64,000 nt of DNA from contig NZ_KV827649.1 of NCBI RefSeq assembly GCF_001836165.1, positions 1 to 64,000 on the forward strand, read 5' to 3'. Position numbers and translations under genes: made by a program. Below the pieces are notes generated by a model that was given only the letters and a program-made list of their open reading frames with translations, was not told the origin of the DNA and did no database searches. This document shows positions 1-13,243 of this stretch, in pieces. Positions within the stretch are counted from its first letter, which is position 1. Each line of letters starts with the position of its first letter. This DNA is from Corynebacterium sp. HMSC036D02. GTDB taxonomy: Bacteria; Actinomycetota; Actinomycetes; Mycobacteriales; Mycobacteriaceae.

Positions 1-20
1 CTATTGAGTTCTCAAACATC
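1..20 (-). promoter_or_regulatory. rRNA operon leader (antitermination/processing box)
   Basis: Read on the minus strand this is GATGTTTGAGAACTCAATAG. The core TTTGAGAACTCAATAG is the conserved leader element found just upstream of 16S rRNA in actinobacteria, where it takes part in antitermination and in the processing stem. It contains the small inverted repeat TTGAG/CTCAA. The 16S gene itself should begin a little to the left of this window on the minus strand; it is not visible here. Confidence 0.75.
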
Positions 21-79
21 ATCCGCACACTCTTTGCACTGAAGCTATTTATTCATTGCTCTGAGCGGCTGGAGTTCAT

Positions 80-109
80 ACTCTAGCCAACAAGTTTAAA
101 TCTTGTCAA
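80..109 (-). promoter_or_regulatory. rRNA operon promoter, proximal (P1-like)
   Basis: On the minus strand there is a perfect -35 TTGACA (104-109), an 18-nt spacer and a -10 TAGAGT (80-85). Transcription would start near 73 and enter the leader element at 1-20. The consensus -35 and the position just before the leader box support an rRNA promoter. Confidence 0.75.
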
Positions 110-156
110 CTGGGAGTTAATCTCCTTGTCACCGGCGTCTTGCGGCGACTCGAATT

Positions 157-185
157 AATATACGCACACCCCCATACTTGAACAA
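157..185 (-). promoter_or_regulatory. rRNA operon promoter, distal (P2-like)
   Basis: On the minus strand TTGTTC (180-185) is separated by 17 nt from TATATT (157-162). It lies about 75 nt upstream of the proximal promoter. Tandem promoters are usual for rRNA operons; activity is inferred from sequence only. Confidence 0.55.
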
Positions 186-254
186 ATCCGCAGTTCATAC
201 CATGTTTTTCGACTTCCTTAACTGCTTTGCCGATTGCCCCACGGTAAAACGACG

Positions 255-281
255 AATCCCGCCGCAGTACGCGACGGGATT
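255..281 (-). terminator. Probable terminator of the tyrS operon
   Basis: AATCCCG (255-261) pairs with CGGGATT (275-281), with a further CGC/GCG pairing inside. The minus-strand continuation has a short T run (GTTTTACC). It sits between the tyrS stop and the rRNA promoters, where a terminator is expected. Confidence 0.5.
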
Positions 282-315
282 GACCTAATTCAGGTCCGCA
301 GTGGACACCCACTAG

Positions 316-1575
316 CTAGTTGAGCTTGGCACCAGCAAAATTCTTCTTACCACGACGCAGCACTAGCCATGCCCCGTGGAGCAGGTCGTCGGCAGCCGGC
401 TCCCAGTCATCAGATTCAATGCGCTGGTTATTAACGTATGCGCCGCCTTCCTTGATAGTGCGACGGGCCGCACCCTTGGAATCAGCAAGGCCGGAGGCAA
501 CCAACAAGTCGACAATGGTGCGCGGTTCACCAGCGGCTATGTCAGCCGCGGTAGTCTCCGACAGCGCGCCAACCAGAGTTTGCTCATCCAAGTCAGAAAG
601 CTCTGCCTTGCCGAACAGCGCCTGCGCAGCGAGCTCGACGGACTTCGTGGCTTCCTCGCCATGCACCAAGGTGGTCATCTCCTGCGCAAGGCGGCGCTGT
701 GCCTCACGACGGAAGGGCTCCTCGGCTACCTTCTGCTCGTATTCAGCGATTTCTTCCTGGCTCAAGAAGGTAAACCACCGCAAGTAGTCAATGACCACGG
801 AGTCACCCGCGTTGAGGAAGTACTGGTACCAGGAGTACGGCGATGTTTTCTCCGGATCGAGCCAGAGCTTTCCGCCGCCAGTGGACTTACCAAATTTCTG
901 CCCCTGGGCATCCGTCACGAGCGGAACCGTCAGGCCATGCACCTTGGCTCCCTTGACACGTCGGTTGAGATCAACGCCAGAGACGATATTGCCCCACTGA
1001 TCGCCACCACCGATCTGCAGAACACAGTCAAACTCATCGTGCAGATGAACATAGTCATTGGACTGCAGGAGCATGTAGGAAAACTCGGTGTACGAGATGC
1101 CATCAGACTCCAAACGGCGCTTGACGGTGTCACGGTCCAGCATGGTGTTGAGAGAAAAGTTCTTACCCACATCACGCAAGAAGTCGATGACGGTCATCTT
1201 CGAAGTCCAGTCAGCATTGTTGACCATGGTGGCAGCGTTCTCGCCCTCAAAATCAATGAACTGACGCAGTTGCTTCTTAATGGCGACCATATTGTCGTTG
1301 ATAGTCTCCTGCGAGAGCATGGTGCGCTCCCCTACATCGCGCGGGTCACCGATCTGGCCCGTCGCACCACCTGCCAGGGCAATCGGATGGTGGCCAGCCT
1401 TCTGGAAGCGACGAAGCATGATCATCGGTACGAGGTGGCCGGCGTGCAGCGAATCACCTGTCGGGTCAAAACCGCAATACAAGGTGATGGGTTCTTCGCA
1501 AGCCTCACGGAGTGCGTCGAGATCGGTGGACTGGTTAATGAGGCCGCGCCACTGCAGCTCATCAATGATATTCAT
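316..1575 (-). CDS. tyrS: Tyrosyl-tRNA synthetase
   Basis: Cytoplasmic class I enzyme that charges tRNA-Tyr with tyrosine using ATP. The 419-residue product has the HIGH-type motif HAGH at 44-47 within [14 protein letters not shown], the KMSKS-type loop KFGKS at 227-231, the Tyr-binding GGGDQWGNI stretch near 189-197, and a C-terminal S4-like RNA-binding domain around 345-400. The frame is open for 42 more codons upstream, but the ATG at 1575 gives the family N-terminus (MNIIDEL) and has AAAGGAG just before it. It is last in a minus-strand run after the Trm112-like gene (37-nt gap), and an rRNA operon follows it. Confidence 0.97.
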   Translation of the reverse strand: MNIIDELQWRGLINQSTDLDALREACEEPITLYCGFDPTGDSLHAGHLVPMIMLRRFQKAGHHPIALAGGATGQIGDPRDVGERTMLSQETINDNMVAIKKQLRQFIDFEGENAATMVNNADWTSKMTVIDFLRDVGKNFSLNTMLDRDTVKRRLESDGISYTEFSYMLLQSNDYVHLHDEFDCVLQIGGGDQWGNIVSGVDLNRRVKGAKVHGLTVPLVTDAQGQKFGKSTGGGKLWLDPEKTSPYSWYQYFLNAGDSVVIDYLRWFTFLSQEEIAEYEQKVAEEPFRREAQRRLAQEMTTLVHGEEATKSVELAAQALFGKAELSDLDEQTLVGALSETTAADIAAGEPRTIVDLLVASGLADSKGAARRTIKEGGAYVNNQRIESDDWEPAADDLLHGAWLVLRRGKKNFAGAKLN

Positions 1576-1612
1576 GAAGGCTCCTTTGAAAATCGATTCG
1601 TTCTTTTGAGAT

Positions 1613-1792
1613 CTAGTTCTGGCGCGGCCACGGCGTAGCGTGGTCCACCAGCATGACGGGGATGTCGTTCTCAATGGGATAGGCCACGCCAAGACGATCA
1701 TTGACCAAGACCTGTTCCTCGGCCAGATACTTCAACGGACCTTTATCCTGCGGACACACCAGGATGTCAAGCAGTTGCGAATCGAGACTCAT
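1613..1792 (-). CDS. Trm112-family small protein (UPF0434)
   Basis: A 59-residue protein. The N-terminal [14 protein letters not shown] and the later [15 protein letters not shown] match the Trm112/YcaR family. In eukaryotes Trm112 activates methyltransferases; the bacterial role is poorly known. Only one Cys (13) of the usual zinc-binding set is present, so metal binding is doubtful. It lies 11 nt after the preceding membrane-protein gene and 37 nt before tyrS, so the three are probably co-transcribed. Confidence 0.85.
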   Translation of the reverse strand: MSLDSQLLDILVCPQDKGPLKYLAEEQVLVNDRLGVAYPIENDIPVMLVDHATPWPRQN

Positions 1793-1803
1793 AAGCGCTA
1801 AGC

Positions 1804-2397
1804 CTACACTTCCCTAGATTCCACGGAAGGAAGGGTCCCACCATATTCGAGTTTGAGCGCCATAGAATGATTGCGCAGCTTGCGGACCGAGTTCTGGGAA
1901 ATCGCCTCCTTGATTTGCTCCATTTCGCGGCCCAGGATACTGAGCGATTCACTCATCTCCTCGACAGCAACCGGATCCTTCAGGTCTGTCACATCGAGGT
2001 AAGACCTCACCAGCTCCTTGGAGTGTTGTTCAATCATGTCGCGCACGAGGGCTTGCTGGTGCGGAGCCTCATCGAGGCGGTGCCAGTTGTCCAACACCCA
2101 CACTGCTGATTCATCGAAAGAATCCCACGCTCGTTGGACAGGGCTAGGAAGCTTGTGCGCTGTAAAGGTGTATCGGACTTCCTCCAAGGTATGGATAAGC
2201 TCGCCTTCTCCGGCTTTGGGAGGCTCCAGAACCTTCTCCTGCCGTGGCGGCGTCACGAACCCAGCCGCCATACCTGTGCAGATTGCGACAACCGGCCACA
2301 GGAAACCCAATCCACCGCCGCTTAAGACATGAAGGACAACGACGAGCGCGGTAACCGCAACGCCGACGACAACTTTTCGCGAGTTCAGGGCGTTCAT
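1804..2397 (-). CDS. Small membrane protein of the binding-protein/VWA operon
   Basis: The 197-residue product has two adjacent hydrophobic segments at about 8-25 and 29-47, forming a membrane hairpin. A long, charged, mostly helical cytoplasmic-type domain (50-197) follows, with no motif I recognise. It starts 35 nt after the VWA-lipoprotein stop and is probably translated from the same mRNA. Function is unknown; the context suggests a membrane partner of the two exported proteins encoded upstream. Confidence 0.7.
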   Translation of the reverse strand: MNALNSRKVVVGVAVTALVVVLHVLSGGGLGFLWPVVAICTGMAAGFVTPPRQEKVLEPPKAGEGELIHTLEEVRYTFTAHKLPSPVQRAWDSFDESAVWVLDNWHRLDEAPHQQALVRDMIEQHSKELVRSYLDVTDLKDPVAVEEMSESLSILGREMEQIKEAISQNSVRKLRNHSMALKLEYGGTLPSVESREV

Positions 2398-2432
2398 GTA
2401 GTGCAGATCCTCCTGGGAAAGGTGGAATTGTT

Positions 2433-3998
2433 TTACTGGTAGGCACGAATTTCTTCGAACGCGGCAGCAAGGTCACCGTTGAGCGCATCAAAGGTCTTGC
2501 CACCAGTCAGCTGAGCTAGTTCTTCCATCTCTTGGATATTGGCTTCACCATACAAGATGACAAAGACAGGAATCTCCTTTTTGTCCTCGGGCAACTGCGC
2601 ATAAGCTTCCTTCAGCTGTGCAAATGTGCGCCCACGTGTAACTTCGCCGTCGGTCATGAGCACCACTGTGCCAATATCGCCGCCGCTGGTATCCACTTCA
2701 TCGAAAGCGTTCAGGACGGCCTCGAAGGTCGCGGTATCGCCATCCGCAACGAGGCGTTCCACGCGGTCTGCAAGCTCCTTGGTAGTTGCCGGCTTATCCT
2801 TATCCACGCGTGCACGAGTTGGCTGCTGGGGCTCTGAAGAATACGGAATCAGCTTGATATGCTCGCGATTTCGGAAGGCAACTTGACCTTCGCCATCTGG
2901 GGTGCCGTCAGCTGAGCCGTCGATAAGCGGGAGCAAACTACTCTTGAGTAGATCCATGCGCTCGCCTTCCATGGAGCCGGAGGTATCGAGGACCAAAGCC
3001 GTGTTGCCAGGATTGCGCAGTTCATGGGCGAAGGCAGCCTCCAGCGCATCAACGGTTTGCTCGTTTGCCGGGTAAGGCAGCTCAAAAACAGTGCCGGGCA
3101 AGTCAGAACTATCTACTCGCAAATGGAAACTTGTGAGCTTGTCTGGATGCTCCGCAAACCATTCAGCAAGCGCCTGCACTTTCGCTTCTGCGTCTTTGTC
3201 CGAAGAGCTCGCCAAGGAAGACAGCGGATAGTCAGCCGAAATCACTCCATCGGAGGGGATGACCACCTCTATGTCTGCTCCCTCATCTTTGAGCTGGTAG
3301 AGCACAGATTCATAGTTAAAAATTGCATCGGCTTGCTCTGGGTGCTCGCGGAAGCGGTCGGCCAACCAGCCAGAGGAACCCGATGTCAGGGTTTGGTTGC
3401 CAAAGAGCTTCTGCACTTTTCCAGTGGACTGCCTGATGTCCTCTTCCGTGAGGGCGCGTCCTGTGTCCGCAAAAGCGGTCGTTGCTGCCGATAGTGCGGA
3501 GAAACCCGAATTTGAGGTAGAAGGATCCGTCATGCCAAAAGTTATTCCGGAGTCAGCGATTTCTTGCCACGACGGCTGCTTGCTGGTCCAGCCTTGCTCT
3601 TGTGCCACAGAGGACTGCACGCCGAGAGCTATTGGGGAACGCGCCACGCTGTGCTCTCTTCCCAGCTGGTCATCTGCACCAATAATGCGCGCATAGCGAT
3701 TGGTGGCAAACCACGTCGCGTCATAGGTCCCTTCGAAACCACCTTGCTTAAGGGTACGGGAATTCGCCAGCGTTCCGTCCTCGGTGGTCATGGTGATGTC
3801 GAAGCCGAGGTCTTGGGAGGCGTCGGCAAGCACGGGCTCCAGAGATTCGAGCTCCGTTGCCGCCACGATTCTGAGACCGCCGCTGAATGAATTCCCGGAG
3901 CCGGGTTTCTGAGAGTCATCGAACAGATCCCCCATCGAACAGGCCGTCAGCGCCATGGTGCCCACTAGGATGAGCAGCACTCTCAGTGACCGAAACAT
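2433..3998 (-). CDS. Lipoprotein with solute-binding-like domain fused to a von Willebrand A domain
   Basis: A 521-residue exported lipoprotein. The signal peptide ends in the lipobox LTAC, with the lipidated Cys at 20. Residues ~45-325 resemble a bacterial extracellular solute-binding protein (GGLRIVAATELESLEPVL start). Residues ~330-521 form a VWA domain whose metal site D338-T-S340-G-S342 is intact, with TDGEVTRG further on. The frame extends 26 codons upstream, but the ATG at 3998 begins the signal peptide and AGGAAGG precedes it. It follows the companion binding protein after 38 nt. VWA domains usually bind protein partners through a metal; the ligand here is unknown. Confidence 0.85.
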   Translation of the reverse strand: MFRSLRVLLILVGTMALTACSMGDLFDDSQKPGSGNSFSGGLRIVAATELESLEPVLADASQDLGFDITMTTEDGTLANSRTLKQGGFEGTYDATWFATNRYARIIGADDQLGREHSVARSPIALGVQSSVAQEQGWTSKQPSWQEIADSGITFGMTDPSTSNSGFSALSAATTAFADTGRALTEEDIRQSTGKVQKLFGNQTLTSGSSGWLADRFREHPEQADAIFNYESVLYQLKDEGADIEVVIPSDGVISADYPLSSLASSSDKDAEAKVQALAEWFAEHPDKLTSFHLRVDSSDLPGTVFELPYPANEQTVDALEAAFAHELRNPGNTALVLDTSGSMEGERMDLLKSSLLPLIDGSADGTPDGEGQVAFRNREHIKLIPYSSEPQQPTRARVDKDKPATTKELADRVERLVADGDTATFEAVLNAFDEVDTSGGDIGTVVLMTDGEVTRGRTFAQLKEAYAQLPEDKKEIPVFVILYGEANIQEMEELAQLTGGKTFDALNGDLAAAFEEIRAYQ

Positions 3999-4036
3999 TC
4001 CCTCACAACCTTCCTGATGCTTGTTGCTGCGGAGCC

Positions 4037-5164
4037 TTAACCGACTACCTGCAGAATTTCCTCGAAATCCGCCCACCGCAGCTGGCTATATTCGCCGCCG
4101 TCCACGGGGATACTGTGATCGTTGGATGGATCAAATTTCGGGTTGAAGCCGGAGCCCTGCGTACTGAGCCCGAGGCCCTCCATCACCGCAGGGATGCCGT
4201 CCTCATTCATTGCTTTAGCAAACAGCACTCCCTCCTCAGTGCGAGGAATGACGATGCTGATCAACGTCGTCGGTGGATCCAGAGCTAGGGGTGTATAGGG
4301 GGACAGGTCCTCGCCCTCATTGCGCAGGCGCACGTACTGATCGGTAGTTGCCAAGACCATGGGCATCTCCCCCTTATCCACCCGAAGAAAAGCATCGAGG
4401 ATTCCCTGCTCGGTGGTCTCACTGTAGCCCTGTTCCGCTACGAGATGCCGCATGATGTCATCAGCTTCCGCATCAATCTTCGCCTTGTCATCACGTCCTA
4501 GCTCCTTCTGCGCGTAATCCTCCCCAACGGTGCGAAGAAGGCGTGCGTAACGCAATGCGGCAAAAGACTGACTTACCTGGGGCACTGCCACGTCCACGAC
4601 ACGCGGCGATCCGAAGGCTGGGCTAATGTCACGCCAGCGAGTGTTTTCCTGGGACATGTCCACCAAGGTCTCTACATTCAACGAAGCTAAGTTGCCGGAT
4701 TCCGTGACCAAGTCGTGGTCCTTCATGTCCTCGACTAGGTCACTATGCACCAGCACCTGCAACTGATTGCCAAACACCATCGGAAAACCTTCATCCAGTT
4801 CCGCCAGCTCCGGGTTGGCATTGCGCAGATCAGACACCCACGCAGCGCCATTGGGATCCGTCAGAATGAAGTCATAGTCCTTGTCCACGCTGCTACTGTG
4901 CTCAACGAAGTCCCCAGCCGGCACAACATCGAGTTCGACCTCGATGTTGTGTTTCTCTAAAGCCTTGAGCATGGCAGGGTCGTTAAAGGTGGCTTCCAGT
5001 TCTGGACTAATTGCGCCCGTGACAAGGGTCGTGTCCTTGAAAAAGTTGAACTTCGGCAGGGAATCTCCGCCACGCCCTACCGCGAGGGAGGCCACGGCGA
5101 GGACGATGAACACTGCGGCAATCACGAAGGACTTGGTGCGCTTCGTCGACGATGTGCTGCTCAT
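4037..5164 (-). CDS. Membrane-anchored solute-binding-like protein
   Basis: A 375-residue protein with a short basic N-terminus, one hydrophobic segment at about 12-29 acting as uncleaved anchor or signal, and an exported domain. The TLVTGAISPELEATF start, the DYDFILTDPNG segment and the overall length resemble periplasmic-binding folds, but there is no VWA domain and no lipobox Cys. It is first in the operon with the VWA lipoprotein and the small membrane protein. No ABC permease or ATPase lies beside them, so uptake of a solute is not supported. The start ATG has a -10 hexamer 7 nt before it. Confidence 0.75.
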   Translation of the reverse strand: MSSTSSTKRTKSFVIAAVFIVLAVASLAVGRGGDSLPKFNFFKDTTLVTGAISPELEATFNDPAMLKALEKHNIEVELDVVPAGDFVEHSSSVDKDYDFILTDPNGAAWVSDLRNANPELAELDEGFPMVFGNQLQVLVHSDLVEDMKDHDLVTESGNLASLNVETLVDMSQENTRWRDISPAFGSPRVVDVAVPQVSQSFAALRYARLLRTVGEDYAQKELGRDDKAKIDAEADDIMRHLVAEQGYSETTEQGILDAFLRVDKGEMPMVLATTDQYVRLRNEGEDLSPYTPLALDPPTTLISIVIPRTEEGVLFAKAMNEDGIPAVMEGLGLSTQGSGFNPKFDPSNDHSIPVDGGEYSQLRWADFEEILQVVG

Positions 5165-5171
5165 GATCTAA

Positions 5172-5177
5172 ATCATA
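5172..5177 (-). promoter_or_regulatory. -10 element for leaderless start of the binding-protein/VWA operon
   Basis: TATGAT on the minus strand lies exactly 7 nt upstream of the ATG at 5164. No Shine-Dalgarno sequence is present, so a leaderless mRNA is the simplest reading. No clear -35 is seen. Confidence 0.5.
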
Positions 5178-5259
5178 AAGTGATCTTCTTCTCATTGCTG
5201 GGTAAAGGAAGGGGTGAGGGGGTAAAGCGGCGGCCCGCCACCCTGCCCCACCCGGTTCT

Positions 5260-5596
5260 CTAAAGAAGAGAAGGAACGTTCGCCACCAAAAAGTAGAGGT
5301 CCTTCGGGACCTCAGGGTTAGCGATAATATCAATCTCGGACTCTAAGTCGGTGCCACGAAGGTGGGAAAGATATTGTCGGCGTCGACAAGCACGCCGATG
5401 GCCGGAACCGTCTGGAATCCGTACGCGGACTGGAAGGATGACCGTTGACGAACTTAAAGGATAGAACCAGCCCCAACGATGTCAGTGTGCCGAGCGGCAA
5501 GCCGGAGCCGATAGCAGAGACAATGGCAATCATCTGCAGCTACCGGTTGCTCATCCCCTTCTGGAGGACCTGTTCCTCCGAGACATAGAGCACTTT
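5260..5596 (-). pseudogene. Remnant of an amino-acid permease (APC superfamily)
   Basis: The minus strand from 5596 reads KVLYVSEEQVLQKGMSNR, then a TAG stop (5540-5542), then LQMIAIVSAIGSGLPLGT in the same frame. This matches the N-terminus of APC permeases (family pattern: M-S-N-R-x-I-Q-x-I-A-I-G-x-A-I-G-x-G-L-F-L-G), with the stop replacing a Gln codon (CAG to TAG). After about 50 codons similarity ends. Another frame then reads ESEIDIIANPEVPKDLYFLV up to a TAG at 5260, perhaps a C-terminal scrap. Start codon, most of the transmembrane core and frame are lost. It is the only content of the 5165-5721 interval apart from a terminator. Confidence 0.65.
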
Positions 5597-5676
5597 CTCT
5601 TAATCTTGAGACTCCGCGCTAGGGGTCCGAAGTGCTTCAGCAATGGGTTACTCCATGTCACCCCACATAAGAAAAG

Positions 5677-5705
5677 AACCGCATGGCCATAAGGACCATG
5701 CGGTT
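5677..5705 (-). terminator. Terminator of the arg cluster
   Basis: AACCGCATGG (5677-5686) pairs perfectly with CCATGCGGTT (5696-5705) across a 9-nt loop. On the minus strand it is followed by TCTTTTCTTATG. It lies 16 nt after the argH stop. Confidence 0.8.
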
Positions 5706-5721
5706 AAAGAAGCTGGCGGGT

Positions 5722-8393
<2,672 letters not shown>

Positions 8394-8445
8394 AGTAGTT
8401 TGCTCCTTTTAAGACAGACAGGTGCTAAAAATTGAACTTATTTAT

Positions 8446-8473
8446 ATTATACAGACTTACGTATAAATGTTAA
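8446..8473 (-). promoter_or_regulatory. Internal promoter of argGH
   Basis: On the minus strand TTAACA (8468-8473) overlaps the end of argR, and a 16-nt spacer leads to a perfect TATAAT (8446-8451). The surrounding sequence is AT-rich, and TATAC and GTATA form an inverted repeat across the spacer and -10, a possible ArgR site. Transcription would start near 8438 and give a leader of about 45 nt to argG. Confidence 0.7.
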
Positions 8474-8955
8474 ATGCTGCGGCTGGTGAGCTTTTCTGCA
8501 AGCTCACGGCCTCCGAGTCCTTCACGTGCTAGGACAAAGATGGTGTCATCGCCCGCAATACACCCCACCACATCTGGCAGGCCCACACGATCAATGAAGG
8601 AAGCTAGGTACTGGGCAGCGCCCGCGGGCGTGCGGAGCATCGCGATATTGCCGGAGAAATCGTGGGAGACCACGAGTTCTTCGAGCATGCGACGCAGCTT
8701 CTCGCGCGGACCGTTGAGCTGGTCTTCGAATTGCTCCAACTCGCCGCCCACCACGTAGAAGGACCGGCCACCATCGCGTTTTACTTTCTTGGCGCCCAGC
8801 TCATCGAGGTCACGCGACAAGGTGGCTTGCGTGATGTCGATTCCCTCATCGAGCAAGAGCTCGGAGAGCTGGACTTGGCTCGTGACCCGTGTGCGGTCAA
8901 GAATCTCCAAGATCTTTGCTTGGCGGGCATTGCGCGTCGTTGGGGTCGTCGTCAT
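8470..8955 (-). CDS. argR: Arginine repressor
   Basis: A 161-residue regulator of the ArgR/AhrC family: an N-terminal winged helix ([20 protein letters not shown], about 9-75) and a C-terminal hexamerisation and arginine-binding domain with the [12 protein letters not shown] segment. With arginine bound it normally represses arg genes. The frame extends 35 codons upstream into argF, but the ATG at 8955 gives the usual start. AGGAGGAGAA, overlapping the argF stop, is its ribosome site. Only 4 nt separate it from argF. Confidence 0.96.
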   Translation of the reverse strand: MTTTPTTRNARQAKILEILDRTRVTSQVQLSELLLDEGIDITQATLSRDLDELGAKKVKRDGGRSFYVVGGELEQFEDQLNGPREKLRRMLEELVVSHDFSGNIAMLRTPAGAAQYLASFIDRVGLPDVVGCIAGDDTIFVLAREGLGGRELAEKLTSRSI

Positions 8956-8959
8956 TCGC

Positions 8960-11048
<2,089 letters not shown>

Positions 11049-11052
<4 letters not shown>

Positions 11053-11984
11053 TTGTTATCGTCCTTCCTGAAGACCGTTCCTTCTGGGTAGTCCTCACGG
11101 TTGTAATCATTGGGCAGCACCATCGTGCCGATGCCGCCCGTAGTGAGCAGCTCCAATAGCACGGCGTGGGCGATACGCCCGTCGATGACGTGGGCGGCGC
11201 TCACATCACCCTCGACGGCCATGAGGCAGGACTCCATCTTCGGAATCATGCCCGAATCCAGGCCTGGGAGCAGGGCTTTGAGTTTGTCGACCTCAATTTT
11301 CGACACCAGTGAATCGCGATTGGGCCAGTCGGTGTACAGGCCCTCCACATTGGTGAGGATGACAAGGCGCTCAGCACCCAGTGCTCGTGCCAATGCACCG
11401 GCGGCGATATCCGCGTTGATGTTGTAGACCTCGCCGTCATTTCCGGGAGCGATGGTCGAGACCACCGGAATGCGCCCAGCCTCGATGATGTCCATGACGG
11501 CGGAGGGATCGACGCTGACGATGTCTCCCACCATGCCGATATCGGTGGGCTCGCCGTCGACGTCGACAAGCCGCTTGCGGGCCTTAAACAGACCCGCGTC
11601 CTCACCGGATGTTCCCACGGCGTAGGGACCGTGGGAGTTGATGAGGTTCACCAGACCGCGCCCCACCTGGCCGAAAAGAACCATGCGGACCACGTCCATG
11701 ATTTCCGGGGTGGTGACGCGGAAGCCGCCCTTGAATTCTCCCTCAATGCCGAGCTTGCCCAGCATCTCATTGATCTGCGGGCCGCCACCATGCACAACCA
11801 CAGGCTTAGCGCCTACGGTGCGCAGGAAAACCATGTCGGCGGCAAAGGCGGCCTTGAGCGAGTCATCCACCATCGCGTTCCCGCCGTACTTGACGACGAC
11901 GATCTTGTCGCGGTAGTGCTGCAGCCATGGCAAAGCTTCCGCGAGCACCGTGGCGCGGTCAGCATTGCTTAATCCCGGAAGCAT
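11049..11984 (-). CDS. argB: Acetylglutamate kinase
   Basis: Phosphorylates N-acetylglutamate, normally the arginine-inhibited step. The 311-residue product has VVKYGGNAM near the N-terminus, VHGGGPQIN for substrate binding and the C-terminal segment [10 protein letters not shown]. An extended N-terminal helix ([15 protein letters not shown]) is present, as in arginine-sensitive hexameric enzymes, so feedback inhibition by arginine is likely; this is inference from the family. It starts 18 nt after argJ. Confidence 0.97.
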
Positions 11985-12002
11985 TCTTCCTCCCTGTGAG
12001 AA

Positions 12003-13160
12003 CTAAGAGCTATACGCGGAGTTGATCTCCACATAGTCGTGGGACAAGTCGGTGGTACGCACAAAGGCAGTACCGCTTCCTCCGGTTCCGAGGTCCACGC
12101 GCACGTCAATGTCGGCGCCAGAAAGGTCGACATCGCGCGCGCCGGGCGCACCGGTGGACTTAACGCACACGGCCTGGTCATTGAAGAACACGGAAATATT
12201 CTCCGGATCCATATCAGCATCCGCCATGCCCACTGCGGCGAGCACGCGGCCCCAGTTGGGATCCGAGCCGAACATCGCGCACTTAAAGAGGTTGTCCCGC
12301 CCCAACGTCCGCGCAGCGTTCAGCGCCTGCTCATCGGTGCTTGTCCCCCCCACGGTAATCTTTACGCGCTTGGTCACGCCCTCCGCGTCTGCCTGGAGCT
12401 GATCCGCGATATCGGAGCACACGGCTAGGACCGCCGCGTCCAACTCCTCCTGGCTCGGCTCTACACCGGAGGCGCCAGAAGACAGGATAATGACGGTGTC
12501 ATTCGTTGACGTAGAGCCGTCCACATCGAGTGTGTTGAAGGTCTGATCGCTAGCGGCCTGCAGGGCGGAGTGCAATGCTTGCGGGGAGGCCACGGCATCC
12601 GTGGTCACGCATACCAGCATGGTGGCCAGGGAGGGAGCCATCATCCCCACGCCCTTGCCCATCGCGCCCATGCACCAGCCGTCGGACTCGACGACGGCTT
12701 CCTTGGTTACGGTATCGGTGGTCATGATGGCCTCTGCCGCGGCCTGACCGTGAGCCTTATCCGCCCCCAACTCCCCGGCAACCACCCCGATGCCCGCGAG
12801 AGCCTGCTCCATGGGCAGTGGTTCTCCGATGAGGCCCGTCGAGCAGGCAGCAATGTTAGCTACAGGAATACCCGTATGCTCGGAGACAGCGGCAACCATC
12901 GCCGCGGCGTCCTTGTCCCCCTGCTCGCCGTTGCAGGCATTAGCGTTGCCGGAGTTATAAATAACTGCTTGGAGTGTGCCATCGGCTACTGCTTCGCGGG
13001 AAAGCTTCACGGGTGCGGCCACTACGCGGTTGCGGGTGAAGACCGCAGCGGCGTCGAAATTCGGCCCTTGGTTAACCACGAGTGCCATATCTGGCTTTCC
13101 CGAGGGCTTAATCCCAGCCCTCGTAGCCGCTGCCAGGAAGCCGGCGGGTGCGGTGATCAT
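12003..13160 (-). CDS. argJ: Glutamate N-acetyltransferase / ornithine acetyltransferase
   Basis: Recycles the acetyl group from acetylornithine to glutamate; it may also acetylate glutamate from acetyl-CoA. ArgJ enzymes cleave themselves before a Thr that becomes the nucleophile. Here the motif [16 protein letters not shown] places the cut at Ala178/Thr179 in the 385-residue precursor. The presence of argJ means the cluster uses the cyclic acetyl pathway. It follows argC after an 83-nt gap containing GC-rich inverted sequence. Confidence 0.97.
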   Translation of the reverse strand: MITAPAGFLAAATRAGIKPSGKPDMALVVNQGPNFDAAAVFTRNRVVAAPVKLSREAVADGTLQAVIYNSGNANACNGEQGDKDAAAMVAAVSEHTGIPVANIAACSTGLIGEPLPMEQALAGIGVVAGELGADKAHGQAAAEAIMTTDTVTKEAVVESDGWCMGAMGKGVGMMAPSLATMLVCVTTDAVASPQALHSALQAASDQTFNTLDVDGSTSTNDTVIILSSGASGVEPSQEELDAAVLAVCSDIADQLQADAEGVTKRVKITVGGTSTDEQALNAARTLGRDNLFKCAMFGSDPNWGRVLAAVGMADADMDPENISVFFNDQAVCVKSTGAPGARDVDLSGADIDVRVDLGTGGSGTAFVRTTDLSHDYVEINSAYSS

Positions 13161-13243
13161 CTTTATGTTCTCCTTGTCTTAACAGAACGGAAGTCCCCGG
13201 GGAATTGGATAGCGCGGGGAACGCGCGCGAGTATTTCGAGTGC

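Noticed and set aside
106-312. 68-codon minus-strand open frame upstream of the rRNA promoters
   Set aside because: It overlaps both rRNA promoters and the tyrS terminator and has no ribosome site or recognisable motif.
376-1638. 420-codon plus-strand open frame
   Set aside because: Antisense to tyrS over its whole length.
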